A DNA stretch of 5,625 nucleotides, taken from JAWLCA01 sp050485905 (GTDB lineage Bacteria > Pseudomonadota > Alphaproteobacteria > Rhodobacterales > Rhodobacteraceae). The notes under the pieces were generated by a model. That model searched no databases and had not been told where the DNA came from. It saw only the letters and a program-made list of their open reading frames with translations. The stretch spans positions 1-5,625 of the forward strand of contig JBJHCH010000163.1 in NCBI GenBank assembly GCA_050485905.1, given 5' to 3'. This document shows, one piece after another, positions 1 through 5,625 of this stretch. The position numbers were made by a program, and so were the translations under genes. Each line of letters opens with the position of its first letter. Within the stretch, counting starts at the first letter, position 1.

Positions 1-233
1 GCCGCGCCCTGTGGCGACGATGGTGAGGGGCTTGCCCGCCACCGGTCCGAGGGCGCCCCGAACGATACCACCGCCGGAGCCGCGCTGAAACCAAGATGCA
101 CTGCGTCAAGCTCCTCGGGCAGCGCCTCATGGCACGGGACTTCGACCGCCAGGTCGCGGAGCTTCAGGTGCGTATCACCGTGCTCAACGGCTACACAGCC
201 CTCGGCACGCCCATCACCGAGGTCGCAGGATAG
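1..233 (+). pseudogene. IS5-family transposase, C-terminal part, interrupted by an in-frame stop
   Basis: Reading codons from position 3, the sequence gives RALWRRW (3-23), then a TGA at 24-26. After about 42 nt of unrelated sequence the same frame resumes as YHRRSRAETKMHCVK (66-110) and continues to TAG at 231-233. The resumed part carries the IS4/IS5 C-terminal signature Y-(2)-R-(3)-E-(6)-K exactly: Tyr at 66-68, Arg at 75-77, the catalytic Glu of the DDE triad at 87-89, and Lys at 108-110. In intact relatives, as I recall them, only two residues (usually SG or NG) separate RRW from YHRRS. Here that gap is a 42-nt segment whose length keeps frame but which introduces a stop, so translation would end before the catalytic Glu. 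The two Asp residues of the triad lie outside the window. It is probably a dead transposase, and the cause of the insertion is unknown. Confidence 0.8.
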
Positions 234-267
234 GTCAGTCCGGGGAAAGGGGAGCTCCGCCCATCAT

Positions 268-287
268 CCGATTTGTGCAAAAGAGCC
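268..287 (-). repeat. Terminal inverted repeat (right end) of the IS5-family element
   Basis: On the reverse strand this reads ggctcttttgcacaaatcgg. It matches the general pattern of IS903-like ends (GGCTTTGTTG then an A/T-rich AAATC block) with a few differences, and it lies just after the transposase stop, as expected. The partner repeat is outside the window. Confidence 0.72.
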
Positions 288-692
288 AATCTGCGAGCAC
301 GTTCTGCATCGCCTTGAACAGAGGAACTCATTCGACCGCTGCGCTCGAACAACCGGCCCGTTAGTCTGCCTGCAAGCCTGCGGTCAGTCGAACCGGCACT
401 TGTGCGGGGCGTTGCAGTGCAGAAACGAATTTCCTTGCCTGCGGAATGTTTTCTGTTGCATTTATTCAATCAATGAGCAAATGCTCATTATGGGCTTGGG
501 CGCCGCGGCGCTTCCGAACTCGGCAGTTCCCGCGGTGCATGGCCCGCCGCACATACGATCCGGTCACGGGGTCTACATAGGCGCCGGTGTGATACGGGAG
601 GGGAGGACGGAACGACATTCGATCCTGCACGAGCGGCGCAGCGAACCGGCTGTGACGGCTCCCGAAAGTCATTCATCCTGGAAGGCCCATCG
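288..692. other. Intergenic region between the IS end and the dehydrogenase gene
   Basis: About 400 nt without a convincing gene. The small open frames here on either strand lack family resemblance, good ribosome-binding sites and coding-like composition. The stretch 441-491 is clearly more A/T-rich than its surroundings and contains the palindrome at 472-489, so the promoter of the downstream gene probably lies there. From the palindrome to the ATG at 693 there is a leader of about 200 nt in which I recognise no riboswitch. On the minus strand an ATG at 329-331 opens a short coding-like stretch (MSSSVQGDAERARRL) that runs straight into the IS end. It could be the start of a gene cut by the insertion, but the evidence is weak. 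Confidence 0.5.
472..489. promoter_or_regulatory. Perfect 8+2+8 palindrome, putative operator upstream of the dehydrogenase gene
   Basis: The sequence aatgagca-aa-tgctcatt is a perfect inverted repeat with a 2-nt centre, in the A/T-rich part of the upstream region about 205 nt before the ATG at 693. Its size and symmetry suit a dimeric repressor. The TGAGCA/TGCTCA half-sites resemble the TGAACA/TGTTCA-like half-sites I associate with SorC/DeoR-type sugar and polyol regulators, but assignment to that family is inference. A weak -10-like hexamer, cattat (486-491), overlaps the right arm, which would fit repression by blocking RNA polymerase. No strong -35 is seen at the right distance. No regulator gene is present in the window. 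Confidence 0.45.
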
Positions 693-2156
693 ATGACGCA
701 AACCACCCAACCCCCTCGCCGCGGAAGCCTCGCTTCACCCGACTATGATCGAACGGCGCTATCACCCGGCATCGTGCACATCGGCTGTGGCAATTTTCAT
801 CGTGCTCACATGGCTGTCTACTTGGATGACCTGTTCCGCATGGGCGAGGGTCATGACTGGGCGATCCTCGGGGCCGGGGTGCGCGACGGCGACCGGCGAA
901 TGCAGGAGGTGCTGGCCCAGCAAGACTATCTGTTCTCGGTCATCGAGGTGGCGCCGAACCATTCCGTCCCGCGCGTCGTCGGGGCGATGACCGGCTTCGT
1001 TCCGGTCGCTGCCGGCAACGAGGCGCTGATCGCTGCGATGTCGGAACCCGCGATCCGCATCGTGTCGATGACCGTGACCGAGGGCGGTTATTTCATCGAC
1101 CCTGATACCGGCCGCTTCGACCCCGCTCATCCTGCCATCGCTGCCGATGCCGCCAAACCGGATCGGCCTGATACCGCCTTTGGCGCGATTGTCGCGGCCT
1201 TGCGCACACGCCGCATGGCTGGGAATTCGCCATTCACCGTCATGTCCTGCGACAACGTTCCCCATAATGGTCAGGTCACGCGCGATGCGGTCGTCGGGCT
1301 CTGCCATCTGTTCGATGCCGAGCTTGCGGAATGGATCGCCGCCAATGTCGCCTTCCCCAGTTCGATGGTGGACCGAATCACGCCGGCGACCGGAGCGCGC
1401 GAGCGCGCCCTCGCCGCAAGTCTGGGCCTCAACGATCTCGCGCCGGTCACCTGCGAACCGTTCCGCCAGTGGGTGATGGAGGATCGCTTTCCCACTGGCC
1501 GGCCGGCGCTGGAGAAGGTCGGGGTCACGTTTACTGATCGGGTCGATCTGTTCGAGACGATGAAGATCCGGATTCTCAACGGCGGCCACGCTATCCTCGC
1601 GTATCCTTCCGGCCTGGCCGGGGTCGAGTACGTTCACGAGGCGATGGCTGATCCGATTCTCCGCCGGTTTCTGGATACTGTGCTGACCGATGAGGTTCTG
1701 CCCTTCGTGCCGCCGGTACCAGACACTGATCTGGGCGACTACAAGCGCCTCATCTTGGATCGCTTTGCCAATCCCGAGGTGGCAGACACGATCCGGCGGC
1801 TGTGTCTGGACGGGTCTAACCGTCAGCCGAAGTTCATCGTTCCCAGTTTGCGAGATAATCTTGCCGCCGGACGCGATGCCAATGGGCTTATCCTGCTATC
1901 GGCGCTCTGGTGCCGCTACTGCCAGGGCGAAACGGACGACGGAACCGCAATCGCGCCGAACGATCCGGCATGGGAGGCTCTGCAGCGTCGCGCCCGGCAG
2001 GCGGTCAGCGAACCGGCGGTCTGGCTGAGGATGCGCGACGTCTATGGCGAACTGGCCGATCACACCGGCTTGCACGACCGCTTCGCGCATTGGCTTGACT
2101 TGGCCAGCCGGAATGGTGCTCGCGCCGCACTTGAGAGTTATCTGCAGCGGGTCTGA
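693..2156 (+). CDS. Mannitol dehydrogenase family protein (probable mannitol 2-dehydrogenase or related polyol/hexuronate oxidoreductase)
   Basis: This 487-residue protein belongs to the polyol-specific long-chain dehydrogenases (mannitol 2-dehydrogenase, fructuronate reductase, D-arabinitol dehydrogenase), cytosolic NAD(P)-dependent enzymes that interconvert a polyol or aldonate with its keto form. The N-terminal Rossmann part has GIVHIGCGNFHRAH (26-39) and CDNVPHNG (186-193). The family signature SSMVDRITPAT is at 223-233. The C-terminal catalytic domain has MKIRILNGGH (290-299), giving Lys291, Asn296 and His299 with the same spacing as Lys295/Asn300/His303 of Pseudomonas fluorescens mannitol 2-dehydrogenase. 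Later blocks such as GSNRQPKFIVPSLRDNL (374-390) are also typical. The length matches the family (about 480-490). The ATG at 693 is supported by a ggaagg Shine-Dalgarno at 680-685 and by about 25 residues before the cofactor motif, as in relatives. It most resembles rhodobacterial MtlK-type enzymes as I remember them, but the substrate cannot be read from sequence, and fructuronate reductase remains possible. No transporter, kinase or regulator of a polyol operon adjoins it. It converges on the tct operon. Confidence 0.93.
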   Translation: MTQTTQPPRRGSLASPDYDRTALSPGIVHIGCGNFHRAHMAVYLDDLFRMGEGHDWAILGAGVRDGDRRMQEVLAQQDYLFSVIEVAPNHSVPRVVGAMTGFVPVAAGNEALIAAMSEPAIRIVSMTVTEGGYFIDPDTGRFDPAHPAIAADAAKPDRPDTAFGAIVAALRTRRMAGNSPFTVMSCDNVPHNGQVTRDAVVGLCHLFDAELAEWIAANVAFPSSMVDRITPATGARERALAASLGLNDLAPVTCEPFRQWVMEDRFPTGRPALEKVGVTFTDRVDLFETMKIRILNGGHAILAYPSGLAGVEYVHEAMADPILRRFLDTVLTDEVLPFVPPVPDTDLGDYKRLILDRFANPEVADTIRRLCLDGSNRQPKFIVPSLRDNLAAGRDANGLILLSALWCRYCQGETDDGTAIAPNDPAWEALQRRARQAVSEPAVWLRMRDVYGELADHTGLHDRFAHWLDLASRNGARAALESYLQRV

Positions 2157-2507
2157 TGCCACGCTGTGCGCCTTGGCTGAACCGTTCGGCCTCGTCAACC
2201 TTATCGATGAACTACTGGAGGACGGTTGCGAACCTCTGATCGGCCGGGTTCGCCGGTCGCTGGATTGTTTGGCCGCAGTTGGCGGTCGTGGCCGAAGCCC
2301 GTTGGTCCTCCACCTGTTGGGTTCCGGAACCGGGCTTCCGGGGCGGGACTGCTAAGTTCGTCCGTCAATTTGTAGTCAGTTAATTCGCGCCGAAATCCCG
2401 CGTCGCTGATGGGAAATTCGGTGACGAATGAAGATCCGAATATATGCCCTACCTGGAGTCTTAGGGATCAAGGTGTGAAGCACGGAGATACGACCCGCCA
2501 CCAACGT
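2157..2507. other. Convergent intergenic region, no recognisable gene
   Basis: About 350 nt between the dehydrogenase stop and the stem-loop that follows the transporter operon. An open frame entering from within the dehydrogenase gene runs to a TAA at 2353-2355 (residues resembling LCALAEPFGLVNLIDELL), but it has no start or ribosome-binding site of its own and I recognise no family. Positions 2294-2301 and 2331-2338 (gaagcccg / cgggcttc) form an 8-bp inverted pair with a long loop. It has no T-rich tail, so it is not a convincing terminator for the dehydrogenase gene. The part from 2356 to 2460 is richer in A/T. No promoter, tRNA or repeat is evident. Confidence 0.45.
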
Positions 2508-2542
2508 GAGGCATCGGCCGAAGAACCAGCGGCCGATGCCTC
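2508..2542 (-). terminator. Perfect 13-bp stem-loop just after the last transporter gene, probable transcription end
   Basis: The arms gaggcatcggccg (2508-2520) and cggccgatgcctc (2530-2542) are exact reverse complements around a 9-nt loop. On the minus strand the hairpin starts 7 nt after the receptor stop codon (2550-2552), the usual place for an operon-end hairpin. The strand leaving the hairpin continues acgttggtgg, so there is no proper U-tract. It may be a U-poor terminator, or a hairpin that protects an mRNA 3' end produced by Rho-dependent termination. The stem is symmetric, so it could also act on + strand transcripts from the dehydrogenase side, where the tail is likewise not T-rich. 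Confidence 0.68.
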
Positions 2543-2549
2543 GAGCCGA

Positions 2550-3485
2550 TCAGTCGGCCATGACCTCTTCGGTTGCGGCGCGGATGCGGCGGACGCTGTC
2601 CTCCATTTCCTCCTGACCGATAAACACGACCGGGAAGAAGGTGTTGCCCTCGGTAATGTCGATGAAGGCCTGCGACTGCGACGCGTGCTGGGCCGCGGCG
2701 ATCAGGCGCTCCTTCGCCTCTTCGGGCACGCCGGTGGGCACGATGACGGTGCGATAGTCTTCGATCGCGTAGTCGTAGCCCAGTTCAATCAGCGTCGGCA
2801 CGTCCGGGTAGAACGGGCTCCGCTCGGCCGACATGAAGGCCGCGACCAGCATCTCGCCCGTTGGTGTGTACTGCGCATGGGTGCCGCCCGAATAGGCGAA
2901 ATCAACCTCGCGCCCGAGCACAAGAGGTGCCATGCCGCCGCCGCCGCCGGTGGGCACGATGGCGAGGTCCAGCCCCTCCTGCTCTGCGATGGCGCGGATG
3001 ATCGCTTCGTCCAGCGGGGTTTGCTGGGCATAGGTCATCGGGTTCTCGCGGCCATGCTCCACGATCTCGTCAAACGTGGAAAACGGCTGTTCGGCCGACG
3101 TGACGATGGCGTTCTGGCCCAAGGCGACGGCCGCCAGATACTCGAAATCGTCGATCTCGTATTCCACCGGCGAGATGATCGGCGTGAAGGTCAGCGCGGT
3201 GGTGCCACCGAACAGGAAAGTATAGCCATCGGGTTCGGTATTCGCGAGCCGGGTAAAGGCCACAGCCGAACCGCCGCCGGGCTGGTTCACGACGTTCACA
3301 GGCTGGCCCAGATACTCTTCCATCACCTGCGCCAGAATGCGACCCTGGATATCGGTGGAGCCGCCGGGGGCAAAGCCGATGACCATGGTCAGCGGCCGGG
3401 TCGGCCAATCGCTGGCCGAGACTGCGGGCGCAGCCAGCGCGGCTATTAGCGCGGCCGAGGTGGCGATCAGGGTTCTTCTGTGCAT
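2550..3485 (-). CDS. Tripartite tricarboxylate transporter receptor (TctC/Bug family), second of a tandem pair
   Basis: This 311-residue periplasmic solute-binding protein should capture a small carboxylate and hand it to the TctA/TctB membrane part. Residues 1-24 form an export signal (HRR, then a hydrophobic Ala/Leu stretch, likely cleavage after AVSA before SDW). The twin Arg is not in a good Tat context, so Sec is more likely. The mature protein begins with the Bug-family start PTRPLTMVIGFAPGGSTD (28-45), whose Gly-rich loop is the first ligand-carboxylate contact. VNVVNQPGGGS follows (63-73), then a five-Gly run (180-184) before MAPLVLGREVDF, and the signature FYPDVPTLIELGYDY (225-239). 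Length is normal for the family. The ATG has AGGAG at 3494-3498, 8 nt upstream. It lies 22 nt after the stop of its paralogue, so the two are almost surely co-transcribed. It is about 60-65% identical to that paralogue by hand alignment. The ligand is unknown, and the tctC-type name reflects family only. Confidence 0.94.
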   Translation of the reverse strand: MHRRTLIATSAALIAALAAPAVSASDWPTRPLTMVIGFAPGGSTDIQGRILAQVMEEYLGQPVNVVNQPGGGSAVAFTRLANTEPDGYTFLFGGTTALTFTPIISPVEYEIDDFEYLAAVALGQNAIVTSAEQPFSTFDEIVEHGRENPMTYAQQTPLDEAIIRAIAEQEGLDLAIVPTGGGGGMAPLVLGREVDFAYSGGTHAQYTPTGEMLVAAFMSAERSPFYPDVPTLIELGYDYAIEDYRTVIVPTGVPEEAKERLIAAAQHASQSQAFIDITEGNTFFPVVFIGQEEMEDSVRRIRAATEEVMAD

Positions 3486-3507
3486 CTTTCGCTCTCCTGT
3501 TTTGGTC

Positions 3508-4449
3508 TTACTGGCCCATCAGGGCTTCGTTGTTGGCGCGGATCGCACGGATACGCGCCTCGGTCTCTGCGTGGTCCATGAACACGACCGGGTGCAGCGT
3601 GTTGTCGACCGTGACCGAGATGAAGTCAGGGTTTTCCACGGCGTGGCGCGCCGCGTCCTCGAATGCAGCGACAACAGCATCCGACGCCCCGGCCGGCAGA
3701 ATGAATGAACGGAAATCCTCCATCGCATAGTCGTAGCCCAGTTCCTCGAGTGTCGGCACGTCGGGGTAGAAAGGACTGCGCTCGCGCGTCAGAAAGGCCA
3801 GAACGCGCATCTGGCCCGAGTCGGTGTACTGTGCGTGGGTGCCACCGGAGAAGGCGAAATCCACCTCGTTGCCCAGCACCAGCGGAGCCATGCCACCGCC
3901 GCCTCCAGTCGGAACGATGGCAAGTTCGATCCCGCCCTCCTGTCGTGCGACCGCCTCGATGATGGCCTGATCCATGGGATGCTGGGTCGCATAGGTCATG
4001 GGGTTGGAACGCGCATGTTCGACGACCTCGGCAAAGCTCTCGAACGGTTGGTCACCCCCGGTGACAAAGGCATTCTGGGCGCCGATCAGGCTGGCGGCGT
4101 AGCGGAAGTCATCGATCTCGTATTCAACCGGGCTGACAATGGGGCTGAAGGTCAGGCCGAGTTGGACGCCGAACATGAAGGTGTGGCCGTCAGGATCGGT
4201 GGATTTCAATCGGGTCAGGGCAACGGCGCTGCCCGCGCCAGGCTGGTTGACGACGTTCACAGGCTGGCCGAAATACTCCTCCAGCACACGGGCCAGCACG
4301 CGGCCTTGGATGTCAGTGGAGCCACCGGCCGCAAATCCGATGACCATGGTCATCGGTTGGCTGGGTCGCCAGTCGTCGGCCAGCGCGGCCGGCGCGGCGG
4401 CAAATGCGCCGAGGGCTGCGGCAGTGGCGATCAGGGCACGTCTGTTCAT
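3508..4449 (-). CDS. Tripartite tricarboxylate transporter receptor (TctC/Bug family), first of a tandem pair
   Basis: This 313-residue periplasmic binding protein is of the same family as the gene downstream of it. A signal peptide covers residues 1-24 (NRR, hydrophobic Ala-rich core, probable cleavage after AALA before DDW). Family blocks appear in order: MTMVIGFAAGGSTDIQGR (33-50), VNVVNQPGAGS (64-74), TGGGGGMAPLVLG (181-193), SGGTHAQY (201-208) and FYPDVPTLEELGYDY (227-241). The ligand loop has Ala-Gly-Gly where the family usually, and the downstream copy, has Pro-Gly-Gly. The start is fixed by GAGGAG at 4456-4461, 6 nt before the ATG and the strongest ribosome-binding site in the operon, which suits a binding protein made in excess over its permease. 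It begins 28 nt after the permease stop with no hairpin between, so one transcript is expected. The substrate cannot be deduced. Family assignment is firm. Confidence 0.94.
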   Translation of the reverse strand: MNRRALIATAAALGAFAAAPAALADDWRPSQPMTMVIGFAAGGSTDIQGRVLARVLEEYFGQPVNVVNQPGAGSAVALTRLKSTDPDGHTFMFGVQLGLTFSPIVSPVEYEIDDFRYAASLIGAQNAFVTGGDQPFESFAEVVEHARSNPMTYATQHPMDQAIIEAVARQEGGIELAIVPTGGGGGMAPLVLGNEVDFAFSGGTHAQYTDSGQMRVLAFLTRERSPFYPDVPTLEELGYDYAMEDFRSFILPAGASDAVVAAFEDAARHAVENPDFISVTVDNTLHPVVFMDHAETEARIRAIRANNEALMGQ

Positions 4450-4477
4450 GGCTTTCTCCTCAGGTCTGCTTGACGGG

Positions 4478-5625
4478 TCAGTCCGCCGGGGCTTGGGCGA
4501 CCGGCTTGCCCGTGCGGACCGACCGCAGGATCAGGGCGGCGAGCGCCAGAATGGTGCAGGCAATGAAGAACAGGGCGATGGGGCGGCCCAGCAGGATTTC
4601 CCAATTGCCGCGCGACAGGATGATGCTCTGACGCAGGTTCAGTTCCAGCATCGGCGTGATGATGAAGGCAACAAGGAAGGTCACAAAGGAATAGTCATAT
4701 TTCTTCATCAGATAGCCAAGCAAGGCAAAGGCCATCAGGATCACCAGCCCGAAGGTGCCGTAGCCCTGCAGCATCATGCCTGCCAGACAGAAGAAGATCA
4801 CGATGGGAATGACCACATGCGGCGGTACGCGGGTGATTTGCGCAAAGACCATCAGCCCGAACCATCCCAGCGCCAGCATGATAAGGCTGGCGAGGATCAT
4901 GCCCGCGAAGATCGAATAGAGAAGCTCGGGATTGTCACGCAGCAGCAGCGGACCGACGGTGATCCCGTGGATCGCGAAGGCCCCGATCAGCAGTGCGGCC
5001 GACACGTTACCCGGAATTCCCAGGCCAAAAAGCGGGATCAGCGCGGCCGGGATCACCGCGTTGTCGGCTGACTCCGAGGCAGCGATCCCCTTGGGATTCC
5101 CCTTGCCAAAGGTCTCGGGATCCTTTGCCGCCTTGACCGTCATTCCATAGGACATGAAGGATCCGACCGACGGCCCCAGCCCCGGCAGGGCGCCGACGAA
5201 GGTGCCCACTCCGGTTCCTCGGAAGATCGTGGGCAGGATACTCCGGAAGATCGGCCAGGTGATGCGGTCGTTGCTGTCCTTCTTCAACTCGACCGACATG
5301 TTCGCCCGATCGTAGCGCAGCTTTTCAGACTGCACGAACATCTCGGACAGTGCCAGTGTGCCGATGGCGACCGCGATCAGTGGCATCCCGTCCATGAGTT
5401 CCGTGTAGCCAAATGTCAGCCGGGGCAGGCCGGTCTGGTTATCAAGGCCGATGGTGCCAAGGAAAATCCCCAAACCCCCGGCAGCAAGCCCCTTGAAGAT
5501 GTTGCCGCCCGACAGACCGGCGATGAAGACCAGCGCAAAGGCCAAGATTGCCGCCATCTCGTAGGGGCCGAAGAGCAGCGCCACGCGGGCAAAGGGAATC
5601 GCCACGAATATCAGGATGATCGTGG
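4478..5625 (-). CDS. tctA: Tripartite tricarboxylate transporter permease TctA, partial (N-terminus beyond the window)
   Basis: This is the large membrane subunit of a TTT system, which moves carboxylates inward with an ion gradient using TctB and a periplasmic receptor. About 381 codons are visible to the TGA at 4478-4480. Family members have about 500, so roughly 120 N-terminal residues are missing. The apparent GTG at 5603-5605 is internal, because the frame stays open to the edge (TIILIFVAIPFA). Diagnostic blocks are SGGNIFKGL (about 5486-5512), GALPGLGPSVGSFMSYG (5144-5194), FGKGNPKGIAASESADNA (about 5057-5110, matching the usual GVAAPESANNA) and LFGLGIPGN (5006-5032), followed by AIHGITVGPLL. 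Many hydrophobic segments follow, ending in a basic, probably cytoplasmic tail (RSVRTGKP). It heads the visible operon, with both receptors after it. The small tctB is not in the window; it is commonly just upstream of tctA. The symbol is given for the family, and citrate is not implied as substrate. Confidence 0.95.
   Translation of the reverse strand, partial: TIILIFVAIPFARVALLFGPYEMAAILAFALVFIAGLSGGNIFKGLAAGGLGIFLGTIGLDNQTGLPRLTFGYTELMDGMPLIAVAIGTLALSEMFVQSEKLRYDRANMSVELKKDSNDRITWPIFRSILPTIFRGTGVGTFVGALPGLGPSVGSFMSYGMTVKAAKDPETFGKGNPKGIAASESADNAVIPAALIPLFGLGIPGNVSAALLIGAFAIHGITVGPLLLRDNPELLYSIFAGMILASLIMLALGWFGLMVFAQITRVPPHVVIPIVIFFCLAGMMLQGYGTFGLVILMAFALLGYLMKKYDYSFVTFLVAFIITPMLELNLRQSIILSRGNWEILLGRPIALFFIACTILALAALILRSVRTGKPVAQAPAD

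Larger units (their letters stand above)
1..287 (+). mobile_element. Right end of an IS5-family (IS903-group-like) insertion sequence, left part outside the window
   Basis: Two independent signs define this end. The + strand frame up to the stop at 231-233 encodes the C-terminus of a DDE transposase. About 35 nt beyond the stop, positions 268-287 read, on the reverse strand, ggctcttttgcacaaatcgg, which closely resembles the 5'-GGCTTTGTTG... terminal inverted repeat known for IS903-like members of IS5. The element would therefore end at 287, and the adjacent host bases 288-296 (aatctgcga) are where a 9-bp target duplication would be expected if the element behaves like IS903. The left end and the other target copy are not in the window, so neither completeness nor the duplication can be tested. 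The transposase is broken, so this copy is probably not autonomous. The family call rests on recognition of the tail and the repeat, not on a search. Confidence 0.82.

Noticed and set aside
500..511. 12-bp GC palindrome gcgccgcggcgc
   Set aside because: Exact 12-bp palindromes are expected about once by chance in a window of this size, more often in GC-rich DNA. There is no spacing or context that suggests a site.
191..696. Small open frames on both strands between the IS and the dehydrogenase gene (for example 191-469 minus and 400-696 plus)
   Set aside because: No recognisable family, no clear ribosome-binding sites, and composition unlike a coding region. The minus-strand one runs through the IS end. 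Only its internal ATG at 329-331 was kept, as a speculative truncated gene start.
762..1637. Long open frame (291 codons) on the minus strand opposite the dehydrogenase gene
   Set aside because: It is the antisense shadow of a confidently assigned gene. Its translation is rich in Arg, His, Asp and Gly and matches no family, as expected from GC-rich third positions read backwards.
2320..2331. 12-bp palindrome ggttccggaacc, and nearby gaagcccg/cgggcttc arms, as a terminator for the dehydrogenase gene
   Set aside because: The structures overlap and compete, lie about 140-180 nt after the stop codon, and have no T-rich tail, so terminator function is not supported.
2044..2355. Plus-strand open frame overlapping the dehydrogenase 3' end and continuing to 2355
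   Set aside because: It begins inside the dehydrogenase gene in another frame, has no start signal near its unique part, and its unique part of about 65 residues resembles nothing I know.
2409..3449. Open frame of 346 codons on the plus strand opposite the downstream receptor
   Set aside because: Antisense to a receptor with signal peptide and family motifs. The translated product is a low-complexity His/Arg/Gly-rich sequence without domains.
3835..5071. Two overlapping plus-strand open frames (3835-4473 and 4139-5071) opposite the second receptor and the permease
   Set aside because: Both lie opposite well-supported transporter genes, span gene boundaries on the other strand, and have compositions typical of antisense reading.
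5603..5605. GTG as a possible start of the permease
   Set aside because: The same frame remains open with hydrophobic, family-like residues up to the window edge, and the visible part begins where a TctA protein is already about 120 residues in.

Overview
The window looks like a stretch of a GC-rich alphaproteobacterial genome, most likely a Rhodobacterales/Rhodobacteraceae-type organism. This is an inference from GC-rich codon use, the type of IS5-family transposase tail at the left edge, the polyol-dehydrogenase type, and a TctA/TctC (TTT) transporter with its receptors. Nothing in the sequence fixes the species, or chromosome versus plasmid.

Layout, left to right. (1) Positions 1-287 are the right end of an IS5-family insertion sequence on the + strand: a broken transposase 3' end (stop at 231-233) and the terminal inverted repeat at 268-287. 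(2) Positions 288-692 hold no convincing gene but carry an 8+2+8 palindrome at 472-489 that looks like an operator, followed by a leader of about 200 nt. (3) Positions 693-2156 (+) encode a complete mannitol dehydrogenase family protein, an NAD(P)-dependent polyol/hexuronate oxidoreductase with intact cofactor and Lys/Asn/His catalytic motifs. (4) Positions 2157-2549 are a convergent intergenic region ending in a perfect 13-bp stem-loop (2508-2542). (5) Positions 2550-5625 (-) are a transporter operon read right to left: a TctA-type permease (5' end beyond the window), then two paralogous TctC/Bug-type periplasmic receptors.

How the parts work together. The receptors should capture a small organic acid in the periplasm and deliver it to the TctA membrane subunit, which normally works with a small TctB partner. 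No tctB is visible here; it would have to lie upstream of tctA, outside the window. The dehydrogenase converges on the transporter operon, so the two are not co-transcribed, and a metabolic link between them is only conjecture. The most distinctive points are the tandem receptor duplication behind one permease, the putative operator ahead of an isolated polyol dehydrogenase, and the IS remnant that may have cut off a divergent gene. I see no defence system, CRISPR array, RNA gene or clearly new system. Apart from the receptor pair, this is ordinary catabolic and transport DNA.
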